A DNA stretch of 64,000 nt from Pyrenochaeta sp. MPI-SDFR-AT-0127 (lineage: Eukaryota; Ascomycota; Dothideomycetes; Pleosporales; Cucurbitariaceae). The stretch is taken from the NCBI GenBank assembly GCA_020747015.1, contig JAGTJM010000057.1, positions 151,057 through 215,056 of the forward strand, written 5' to 3'. The position numbers and the translations under genes are program-made. Shown piece by piece: positions 55,712 to 64,000 of the stretch. Position 1 is the stretch's first letter; each line of letters begins with the position of its first letter. A model generated the notes under the pieces. That model searched no databases, was not told where the DNA came from, and worked only from the letters and a program-made list of their open reading frames with translations.

Positions 55712-56690
55712 GGCAAATGCAGGTCAGGCGAGGGAGTGATAAGATGGTAAAGCTCTAGAATGGGATAGTTGAGAACAGAAAAAGATGTAATCCCGCAACG
55801 ATGGGACAATTGATGTGCTTCTGAGGTGGTGCATGTATGCACGACTTGAATTTAGTGCCAGCCTTCACAATTTGCAATGTGTATAAAGGAATCTAGGCTA
55901 AGAGGCACAGAAATAATAGATTTGTGTTAGTCACAGCATGTATCGATCGTATGAGTAACGCCTGAGTCATTCAGGCACCTGATCAAAGTCACTGTGCTAC
56001 TATGATTTAAGAACAGACTCTTTCGTTTTCGACTCTTGATCACGCTTTTGGCATTCGTTCAGAGCAGACGGTCCCTTGTCCGGGCAATGCGGCCACTTCC
56101 CCGTCTAAAATATTCACACTCAACGAAAATTTACTTTTAATTGCTGCCGTTCTGGTTGAGCTTTCACTTGTGCATGAGACATTTTTGGTATTCCTTTATG
56201 CATCCTATGACAGTCCTGAGGCATTCAATCATTGCCCTATATTTTCACATGTATCTTGAATTTTTGGCCCTCGTAGTACCCTGCGGAAGTAGAGTCTCTA
56301 TTCAACAGGTAATTGACTGGCGGAGTAAATATTGGAAGTTATTGTGGCAGAATTATGGTCGTCCATCTCGTTTCCAATAGTCCATATACTCACAAGTGCA
56401 TTCTATCGACGGGCGATAGTCATGAGTTGGCACTTTGACATACCCTGGGTTCTGGAAAGGTAGGACAAGCAGCAAGCCGCTCCTTCCTCTCATGGTGTGA
56501 TTGCCTGAATATCGTCGTTCCGCTATGCCTATTTCGGATGTTGACGTCCTGGTACACTAGGAGGTGTCCATGGACAAGAGAGGGCGGTCATAATACCTCA
56601 ATTACGCCATCATCTACTTGTCGCAACATAAGCCCTCTAAGGCAGATCATAGCGTTGGTGATATCAGGCAGACTTGTCACTTAATCACAA
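55712..56690. other. intergenic region, about 1 kb
   Basis: Between two divergent genes; both promoters should lie here. A frame at 56141-56380 has no family features. Nothing else could be supported. Confidence 0.4.
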
Positions 56691-57260
56691 ATGTCGTCGC
56701 AGCATCTCCAAAGTGTTGTCGATGCATCGAGTCAAAATCATCAACTTGATACGAAATCTCACAAAGTAAGCGCTGCATCCAGGACTGCCGTCTATAACAT
56801 ATTATTTACTGATCTCGCACAGCACCGCCTTCATTTGCAGCTGGCCTCAAGTCATAGCTACACGCCCGTTGTCCTCGCCTCGAACCATCAAACTCGCCCA
56901 GAGCTACAGTATGCGATACAATATTATGAAAAAGATGCGAAATTGATTGTTCCAAGAGAGCTGACCTGGGGTGAAGGTCCAAGTTACATACCAGGCACGG
57001 TTGTGTACTACAAGAGCAACTATTTCCAAAAGAAGAAAGCTGCAGGCAAGACTCACGTACCAGGTAAAAGCTCTGAGGTCACTGACAATACTGCGAGCAA
57101 GAGAGACGTGAAATTCCGCGGCAAAATTGCGAGACCACGTAAGCGGAAGTCGCTTCTCATGATCATGAACAGGACCAATGCACGAAGGGCAAATAGTGAT
57201 CGAGCGGTTCACAGGAGGACGAAAATGCACAATCGAAGGGCATTAGTGCTTGCTAATTGA
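56691..57260 (+). CDS. orphan basic protein, 189 aa (or 170 aa if an in-frame intron is spliced)
   Basis: The frame is open from ATG 56691. A well-formed intron signal set lies at 56766-56822 (donor GTAAGC, CTGAT branch-like site, acceptor CACAG). Its length, 57 nt, is a multiple of three without a stop, so both spliced and retained forms are open. The middle region (TRPELQYAIQYYEKDAKLIV) looks ordered. The last 75 residues are very basic with RPRKRKSLL and RRTKMHNRR, like a nuclear or nucleic-acid-binding tail. No family was recognised. It lies near the transposon island, where orphan genes are common. Confidence 0.5.
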   Translation: MSSQHLQSVVDASSQNHQLDTKSHKVSAASRTAVYNILFTDLAQHRLHLQLASSHSYTPVVLASNHQTRPELQYAIQYYEKDAKLIVPRELTWGEGPSYIPGTVVYYKSNYFQKKKAAGKTHVPGKSSEVTDNTASKRDVKFRGKIARPRKRKSLLMIMNRTNARRANSDRAVHRRTKMHNRRALVLAN

Positions 57261-57815
57261 GAAAACATCGATCATTACTAATGCGCCTGAAGAAAATTCT
57301 GGAGGAGAATAAGCGGCGAGAAGACAATAGTTGGCTGGTACTAAAGTTCTACATGCGACAATGTACCTGTATGGTTTCAGCAAGTCAAGGGCGAAAGGTG
57401 CGAAATCTCTGGATGCGACATACGTGCGGGACGTTTGTGTCACACCTTTCTCACCCGCGATGGACTAAACTAATCAAACTATATTTGGACTAACGCCCCC
57501 AAATTCTGTGGCAAGTGTTTGCTTGAAAAGTTTGCGTCCTATTGGTCATTCCGCCAAATAAGATCAGGTCCCCGTGGTGAAGGTGAGGTACGATTCTGTC
57601 CTCACCGTTGTACTTGCGCGACTGCGTACCTTATGCTACACGCAACTCATACATACCTCTACTTACAGGTAGACTGGAGTTTCTACAATCAATGCTCTCT
57701 GTCATTCTTCAAGCTGCCATTGCCTTCCGCTTTGTTCCACAAGACACGACCCACTTTACATTGTGAAACGCACAAGCTATCCTCGCCAACCCAACACTAA
57801 ATTATCTCAGTTTCT
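57261..57815. other. intergenic region
   Basis: 555 bases between two plus-strand orphan genes. A frame at 57257-57493 overlaps the previous stop and has no family features. T/C-rich sequence near 57690-57760 may belong to the next promoter. Confidence 0.35.
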
Positions 57816-58532
57816 ATGGCGCAATACTCCAGGCCACCTACAAGACAGAACATACAAAAATTGCGTGGGCTTGGCTTGGATGACTTTCAATACCAGGGGC
57901 CACTTCAGGATTATGCTCTATCCTCTCATCGAGACTCAACTGCGGTCACAGACTCTGAAAAGACTGCATATATGCTCCTTGAAGCAAGAGACCGATTTTC
58001 AAAAGGGATTCCCATCGACGGAAACCATCTTTGCTACTCAGTTGACCGTGCTGCAGTGCTTGATGTCTACTGCGAAGCTCTAGAGAAGATCAATCGCGAA
58101 AATCATAGGCTAGTCCTTTTCGAAACCACGTTGAAAGTCAAAACTATCCTTGGTCTAAGATCTGCGGAACCACATGACATTGCATTTGCCTGTGGAGGAA
58201 TGCTCCTCAAGCCGATTGAGCCACAGTACGCGGAGCCAAGAATTGAGTTCGATGATGATCAAGAAGGATATCGTATGGCTTGGCGTTTGAAAGCATGGAG
58301 AAAGGAGGGGTGGCCAGACAAATACCCGATAGAAGCTGTCATAAGAGAACAGGATATTGAGAAACTAACACCCAAGGGGGGACAGAAGGACGCAGATTTG
58401 CGTAACAAAATGAAGAACTGGGATGAAGAGGATTGGGGCGATGAGGTTGATGCATTACCTGGAAGTTGTGTAGAACAAAATGATACTGCGGACTTGCCTG
58501 AGGTGAAAAGAAAGGGAGAATACGAGGATTAA
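57816..58532 (+). CDS. orphan protein, 238 aa
   Basis: One exon from ATG 57816 in good context. The composition is that of a soluble globular protein with helical, charged segments (for example KTAYMLLEARDRFSKG and DVYCEALEKINRENHRLVLF). The C-terminal third is Trp/Asp/Lys-rich (AWRLKAWRKEGWPDKYPIE, then NWDEEDWGDEVD) and ends disordered. There is no signal peptide, membrane segment or known domain. It could be a lineage-specific gene beside the repeat island. Confidence 0.55.
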   Translation: MAQYSRPPTRQNIQKLRGLGLDDFQYQGPLQDYALSSHRDSTAVTDSEKTAYMLLEARDRFSKGIPIDGNHLCYSVDRAAVLDVYCEALEKINRENHRLVLFETTLKVKTILGLRSAEPHDIAFACGGMLLKPIEPQYAEPRIEFDDDQEGYRMAWRLKAWRKEGWPDKYPIEAVIREQDIEKLTPKGGQKDADLRNKMKNWDEEDWGDEVDALPGSCVEQNDTADLPEVKRKGEYED

Positions 58533-58982
58533 GCAGGGTTGGAACTCTGGAACTTACTACGTCGGATCACTGAGCATCATCAAATCGGTTTGGCTCAAAT
58601 ACGTGGAGAGCACAGTTATGCTTTTTCGAGAGCATTGTGCGCCCCGTGTTTCTCGTAAAGACACAATGTGTCCGTATTATACAGTGTGGATTGCCCCTAA
58701 GGGAGTATACTGACATTGTTTGCTCAATTTTAAGTCACTCGTTTCCTTAACAGTTCGACAGAGTGAAAGTATAATCCTTTCATTCCTCTACATATATAAG
58801 CTTTACCACCTAACTTGCTTCCTAGCACACAAGTCTCAACAACCCAGTAGGATTGTACACCTTGATAGAACTCGCTGAGAAAAAAAAGACGATCCAGTCA
58901 ACGAAGAACATCACTGTGACGTCTACCTACACGTATACAAAAACACCCACCAAAGTAGCTACGGTCACTGCAGACGGCAGAC
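58533..58982. other. intergenic region
   Basis: 450 bases with a TATATAA stretch near 58793-58799, about 185 bases upstream of the next start codon. That could be a TATA element for the gene at 58983. Nothing else was seen. Confidence 0.35.
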
Positions 58983-59444
58983 ATGAAGGCCACAGATTCA
59001 GCCACCGCAAGCATTTCTGCTTCTCAGCAAGGTAAGGAGCGACGAAGAGTGAGTCCCCAAGATGACACCTTTCCTGGAAAGCAATCTCCAGGAGTGAAAG
59101 GTGTTGAAGAGAAACTCCCGGCAAATCCAAAAGCAGACAACCAAGAGCGACCTACAGTCGGCAAGACTGAAGGCTCTATGCCATCTGCCGAGAACGGCTA
59201 CCAGTTCAAGTACGGTAGCCCTTCTGGTCGAACAGCTCTTGAGCTGAACAATCTCCTGAAGCCACCTGTATACCCAATAGAGTGCCCAATGGACTCAATG
59301 TTCGAGGGAACTTATATATCTAAGAGCTACAAGCGCATTGGTAGTCATCCACCACCTGGTCTGGCTGATCGCTTGGTAGAACAGATGGAGAATGATCACA
59401 AGGCTCGGATTTTGCGAGAAACTGAGATGGACCTTGAAGAATAG
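58983..59444 (+). CDS. orphan small protein, 153 aa
   Basis: One exon from ATG 58983. Residues 1-70 are Ser/Lys/Pro-rich and disordered. Residues 70-153 look more ordered (NGYQFKYGSPSGRTALELNN, DSMFEGTYISKSYKR, GLADRLVEQMENDHKARILR). No signal peptide or known domain was seen. A GTAAGG near 59030 could be a donor, but no good acceptor is needed since the frame stays open. It is the last gene before the RIP island, whose AT-rich sequence starts about 120 bases further on. Confidence 0.5.
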   Translation: MKATDSATASISASQQGKERRRVSPQDDTFPGKQSPGVKGVEEKLPANPKADNQERPTVGKTEGSMPSAENGYQFKYGSPSGRTALELNNLLKPPVYPIECPMDSMFEGTYISKSYKRIGSHPPPGLADRLVEQMENDHKARILRETEMDLEE

Positions 59445-60379
59445 GTTCATACAATTACCTTGTTGCTTTTTGAGGCAGGACATGATTGAATTTATAAGAA
59501 ATACGGTATAAGGTCCATCCCTGCGTTATGGGACGCACAGTGTCGTGGGACACTTTCGTCTTCCGACCCTTCTAAATATCTTTCCTACAGAGATATAGAG
59601 TTTAAGATAATAAATAATTATTCAAGAGCTATTTAGCCTCTAGTATAACATCCTTCCCTGTGCACCGGAAAACCCCCCGCACCGGAAAATTTCTAAGGTA
59701 CTTTGGCTTGAAGCATGCATCACGCTGCGCACATGCGTAAACTTCCTAGAAATCGCTATTAAACCTATACTCTAGCTTCTTAGAAGCACCTCTAACTACT
59801 CTATTATAATAAATTACTTTCGCATAGTCCGGATCCTTCTTAATACTCAGAACGCCTCATCTAATAGTAAACGAGTTAGCTACTAGTATAGCTGCGCCTT
59901 AAGGCTGTTAAAAGGGCTTTGGGTCCTTAGTAGAGTGGCTACAATATAAAGCAGCTGGTGTTACTAAGGAGTCCTTTCTTAGTAGCTTCTAGATTAGAGT
60001 AGGTAGAGATAGACGAGTTAGTTAAAGTAGTTCTAAGTATTAAATAGTAGTATTTAATAATAACTTAAGGTTAATTATAATATGCCATAAGGGTATATTA
60101 TTCTCATCTATATATATAATATACTCGTTACGCTCGTCGCGCGCGTAGTGAGCGCTCGTCCTTGGCCTAGCGAGCGATCACGTGCCTAGGGCTTCGCCTT
60201 ATATTAGCGCCCGTAGTAGTACTTATAGTTAGTCCGGAGTATCCCTATTAGACGCGTCCTTATCTTAAAACGAGGATCGTAACACTATCCCCTCTCTTCC
60301 TAGGATCCGTCTTAGATTACGTAGTCTATTACTAAGTTAGTTTATAGTATATAGTACCCCGCGTTTAGCACTATATAAG

Positions 60380-60930
60380 ATAAAATATCTTCTAATTCTT
60401 AAATCTATAACCTTCGCCTTTATAATAAAATTCTTTATATAAATACTATTACTAAAGTTACCTATAATAAGTATTTCTTAACTAGTACTATCTATTATAT
60501 TATACTAGAGTTAAAATTAAAATATACTAAATATACTTATCTAGGTAAGCTATATATTAATATATTATAGGCTTTCCTAGATAAAACTTATAAAGAGTAT
60601 TAAAAGAAAGTAGATAAGGATAAAAAGTTATTAGTAGAGGTAATTTCTTAGTTACTTTATAATAAGAAGATTCTAAAGTAAGCTAAAGAATAGGCGCGTA
60701 AGAAGACCTTATACTTAGTGTTAGAGATATAAGATAATAGGGAACTAGAGTTCACTAAGGAAGCTCCGTATCCCGCTACTAATACTTTAGTTAGGTTTTC
60801 TCTAATATTATAGTTAACTATTAGGGCCTTAGATATATTAGCTACCTCTACTAAGTTAGGTTAAGTTCCTATATTTTCTTAACTAGTACCTCTTAGGTAT
60901 ATTCTCTAGGGGTTATAGTATCTATTCTAC
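60380..60930 (+). pseudogene. RIP-inactivated transposon-associated ORF (Cys-rich start, coiled coil)
   Basis: A single plus-strand frame reads as a charged helical protein (TYKEY, KKVDKDKKLLVEV, LLYNKKILK, ARKKTLYLVLEI, DNRELEFTKEAPYPATN). It is interrupted by TAA/TAG at places where glutamine fits, as expected when CAA/CAG is changed at CpA. Upstream, K-Y-T-K-Y-T-x-L-G-K-L-Y has the spacing of a C-x-x-C zinc-binding motif with the cysteines turned to tyrosine (TGY to TAY). Such zinc-finger plus coiled-coil ORFs accompany some fungal transposons. It runs opposite to the Gypsy pol and converges on its end. The ancestral identity is inference. Confidence 0.5.
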
Positions 60931-61049
60931 TAACTCCCTATAGAAGTTATTTATAGGAGGCCGTTTTTATAGTAAGCTTTTTATATAGTCTAGGTTCTAT
61001 AGGTTAGTATTAGGGGTCGTAGTCTACTAGTATTTTATTGTGAATTCCT

Positions 61050-64000
61050 ATCCTAGTAGGCTATATCTACCTTCTTTCCTTAGTACTTCTCGCTTATAGT
61101 ACTCTATTAACTTCCTTTTATAGTTCTTTAGGTTTTCTTAGGGTTCCTATATATTTTCTAAATCTAGGTATCCTTCTATTTTACTAAGAAGAATATTTCT
61201 AGATTATTAACTTATCCTCCTACTACTTATCCTAAGATTCTTTCTACTTTAAACTTAGTTTCTTCTTCTAGTTCGTAGTAGAATATTATTTATAATAGTG
61301 TTATAGGGTCTACTAGTTCTAGTAGTTTTATATAGAATATAGGTTTAATCTTTATATCTTTAGTAGATTAAGTATATAATTTACTAGTCCTCTTCATTCC
61401 TTAATTAAAAATAGTCTAACCTTAATATAGTCTAATCCTTTATTAGGTCGTTTTATTTAAAGATTTTTTATAAGTAAATATACTTTATCCCCCTTTTTTA
61501 GCTAAGGTACTATTTTTCTTTTCTTATTAATATATTTAATTTATTAGTACTATATTTTTTCTATATTTTCCTTTATTTTCTAGTATATATCTTTTATTTC
61601 TTAGATATTCTTTAAAGCTACTTTAGCTTTAGTATTAGGAAAATTTCTTCTAAAGAGATTAGGGTATTTCCTATAGTATACGTAAATAGTATTATACCTA
61701 TTATCTCTAACTTCTTATTATTATAAGTAATTTATACTATAGGTAATAGTAATACCTAATTATTTATATATAGTTATAGTACGCTTATAAGTACTATTTA
61801 AGTATTCTATTTATTCGCTCTATTTATCTATTAGTTTCTAGGTAGTAGGTAGTAGATAACTTTCTCTTAATCCCTAGTTATACTGTGAACGTTTCCTAGA
61901 AGTTAGATATAAATAGCTTATCTCTATCGCTTATTATTAATTGTAGTATTCTATAGTACCTAAATATCTAATCCTTAATTATTACTACGAGTTATTATAT
62001 TATAAAGTTCTTCCTAAAGGATATAAACTCAGCTCCCTTACTAGACCTAGGCTGGTTGGGTAGGTATACCCCCTAATCTTTCTTTTATTTATTCCTCTAT
62101 CAATGCTAGTCAAATTAGGTAAATTTTAGTTTATTTTATAGCTATTAGCTAGATCTATAAATCTAGAATTTTAATTACGTAATATATCTTTTATTACGTC
62201 AGTTATTTTAATACCCATTTTTCGATACCTACTTAATTAGGCCACTAGTACCCACGCTTTAAAACCTTAATAACTTACGTAATTATTTTTTTAAAAAGAA
62301 ATTTTATATATAAAAGTTATAGATATAGATTAGATCTATAAAATAAGCTAAAAGTTATTAAATTACGTTATAATCTAGGAAAGTTATAGCTAAAATAAGA
62401 GGTAACCCGCGGGGTAACCTAACCCCTACCCATCGGCCACCCTAACTAGACCTATAAACTATATTAAGGATTCTATTATACTTATATCTAGTTACTTCGT
62501 TCGTAGACTCTAGTAAGTCTATAATAAAGTCTATTATAATATCTTCCTATAGTTTATTAGGTAGCTCTATTAGTTATAATTCTCTATAGGATATATATAT
62601 TATATACTTATTCTTCTAATAACTCGTATATTTCTTAATATAATTCTCAACTTTCTATTTTATATTTAGAAAGTAGTAATTCCTTTAGATAAGTTTAATA
62701 GTTCTTACTATTCCTTAGTATCTATATACTAGATTATTATAGTATTACTAGATAATTATTTCCTTAAGTTCCTATAGAATCTTAGGTCTAATTCTTATAA
62801 TTATATTATAGTCTTATAATAGTCCTAACGACCTATCTTCGTTTATCTTTAAAATTACTATATAAACCTTAGTTTTCTTTCCTATTATATTATATCTTCG
62901 GCTGAGCGCGTCTACTTAGCCGTTCTCCTTTCCTAGTATATATATAATCTTAAATTTATACTATCCTAGGAGTTTAGACTATTATACTTATCTTTAGTTT
63001 AATTATTTTATTATCGTAAAGTATATTAGATTCTTATAGTCTATAAAGATAGTATTTTCTAAATATCCTTTAGCGTAGTATTACTAATATTATAATATAT
63101 CTATAATAGCTAATAGTTCTTTATCGTATATATTATAGTGTTCTTCTACTTATAAGAACTTTCTTAAGTAGTATACTATTAGGTGCTATTTTCTATCTTT
63201 TTCTTAGAGTATTACTACTCCTATTACTAAATCTAAGGCGTCTATCTCTATTTAAAGAGGTCTTCTACTAGTAAATACTATTAGTATAGGTTCCTTAACG
63301 TATACTTCTTTAAGTATCTTAAAGGTATTATCTTATTCCTTCCCCTATTCCTATAGTTCTTCCTTCTTTATAAGTTATATTAGTAGTATAGTAATCTTTA
63401 AGAAGTCCTTAATAAATTACCTATTAAAATTTATAAATCCTAAAAAGGATTATATATCTTTAACTATCTTAGGTCTTTCTAGTCTCTTATTATTCGTATT
63501 TTCGTATTACTAATCCTAACTCTATTAATTCTAACTATATATCCTAGGAATTTAACTTCTTCCTTATAGAATTTATATTTCTTAGGTTTTAACTCTAGTC
63601 TATATACTTATAATCTCTTAAGGACTTCCTTAATATATCCTTCGTATTTAGTTATATTATTAGAGTATACTAATATATCGTCTAGTATACTATAGCGTAT
63701 TTATCTAGATAGTCGTTTAATATAGTATTAACTAATTCTTAATATATTACTAGTATATTTATTAATCTAAATAGTATAACTAGGTATTTATAGTATCTAT
63801 ATCTTATTCTAAAGGTAGTTTTCTATTCCTTACCCTTCTTTATCCTAATTAGGTTATATATACTCCTAAGGTCTAGTGCTATAAATATCTAGGCCTCTAC
63901 TAGCCTATCTCTAAGCTCTTAAATATTAGGTAGCGGGTAGTAGTTCTTTTTAGTTATATTATTAAGTTTTAGTAATCTATATAAGGTCTTAATCTACTAT
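61050..64000 (-). mobile_element. Ty3/Gypsy chromovirus pol remnant, RIP-mutated, cut by the window edge
   Basis: Minus-strand reading from the right edge shows the reverse transcriptase palm with YLDDILVYS-like residues (about 63,660-63,690) and the thumb FLGFINF (about 63,440). RNase H follows (IEIDALDLVIG, YDKELLAI-like, KNLIYFT, GKENGQVDALSRR; about 63,330-62,890). Next come the integrase zinc-binding region and core (about 62,640-61,700), a GPY/F-like segment (KKGDKVYLL, about 61,480) and a chromodomain (FLVKWKGYPDLENTWEPEE, about 61,240-61,080). Many codons are TAA/TAG. The order RT, RNase H, integrase, chromodomain defines chromoviruses, whose chromodomain directs insertion to heterochromatin. 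Gag and protease must lie beyond 64,000. The LTRs were not identified. A MITE interrupts the integrase. Confidence 0.88.
62048..62444. mobile_element. hAT-like MITE (397 bp) inserted in the Gypsy integrase
   Basis: The element begins TAGGCTGG at 62048. The reverse complement of its right end begins TAGGGTGG, and the termini stay similar for about 30 bases (TGGGTAGG and TACCCC blocks in both). ACTAGACC flanks it directly at 62040-62047 and 62445-62452, the 8-bp target duplication typical of hAT elements. Removing the element and one copy of the 8 bp restores one continuous integrase reading frame. It has no coding capacity and still contains CpA and TpG, unlike its surroundings. Confidence 0.8.

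Larger units (their letters stand above)
59560..64000. repeat. RIP-degraded, TA-rich transposon island
   Basis: From about 59,560 to the window end the sequence becomes TpA-rich, while CpA and TpG almost disappear outside 59,640-59,760 and 62,048-62,444. No frame of 60 codons is open on either strand over more than 4 kb. Loss of CpA/TpG with gain of TpA is the product of repeat-induced point mutation, the premeiotic ascomycete defence that mutates duplicated DNA. The transposon remnants listed separately lie inside it. At 59,662-59,689 an 11-bp word (GCACCGGAAAA) occurs twice in less mutated sequence. Confidence 0.9.

Noticed and set aside
62430..62450. CCCTAA-type words suggesting telomere repeat
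   Set aside because: The words occur singly and belong to the terminal repeat of the MITE; there is no tandem array.
1..64000. tRNA, rRNA, CRISPR or operon structures
   Set aside because: No tRNA B-box/A-box pairs or regular spaced repeats were seen by eye; a covariance-model scan would be needed to exclude small RNA genes.

Overview
The window is filamentous ascomycete (Pezizomycotina) nuclear DNA, probably from a Dothideomycete. Genes are split by 41-260 nt introns with GTAnGT donors and CTAAC/CTGAC-like branch sites. Several families are typical of filamentous fungi: HET, Clr5, TRI12-type MFS, and a nudA-type dynein heavy chain. The last 4.4 kb carries the signature of repeat-induced point mutation (RIP). 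The class assignment is inference; no species is claimed.

Layout. (1) 1-12 kb is accessory and gene-poor: a 13-bp minisatellite, an orphan membrane-tail protein, a Clr5-domain protein, a broken HET (heterokaryon incompatibility) gene with a second broken ORF directly upstream, about 2.7 kb with no supportable gene, and a TRI12-like efflux transporter. (2) 13-45.5 kb is mostly conserved housekeeping sequence: an acidic tail-anchored protein, an NADP-dependent short-chain dehydrogenase with a mitochondrial-type leader, a small disordered protein, a secreted S10 carboxypeptidase, a Dpb3/POLE4-like histone-fold protein, a macro-domain (Poa1-like) protein, the Rieske iron-sulfur protein, Bcp1, GMP synthetase (divergent from Bcp1 across 218 bp), a Gef1-type CLC protein, and the complete 13-kb cytoplasmic dynein heavy chain. 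(3) 46-59.5 kb is again lineage-specific. It holds a family of proteins sharing an uncharacterised domain (one copy at 46.0 kb, two tandem copies in the gene at 50-51.7 kb, all with C-terminal coiled coils), two further orphan genes between them, a GT31-like glycosyltransferase, a TPR protein and three small orphan genes. (4) 59.6-64 kb is a RIP-degraded transposon island without an open frame of 60 codons. Despite the stops, a Ty3/Gypsy chromovirus pol can be read on the minus strand (RT, RNase H, integrase, chromodomain). Its integrase is interrupted by a 397-bp hAT-like MITE with an 8-bp target duplication. A plus-strand ORF relic, in which glutamine codons have become stops, lies beside it.

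The core genes do not form a pathway; they serve respiration, purine synthesis, ribosome assembly, ion homeostasis, replication and transport. The most novel items are the shared-domain family flanking 46-52 kb, the nested MITE, and the orphan protein at 1.5-2.5 kb with a tryptophan-periodic tail. Exon joins were worked out by eye from splice signals and reading frame and are not transcript-supported.
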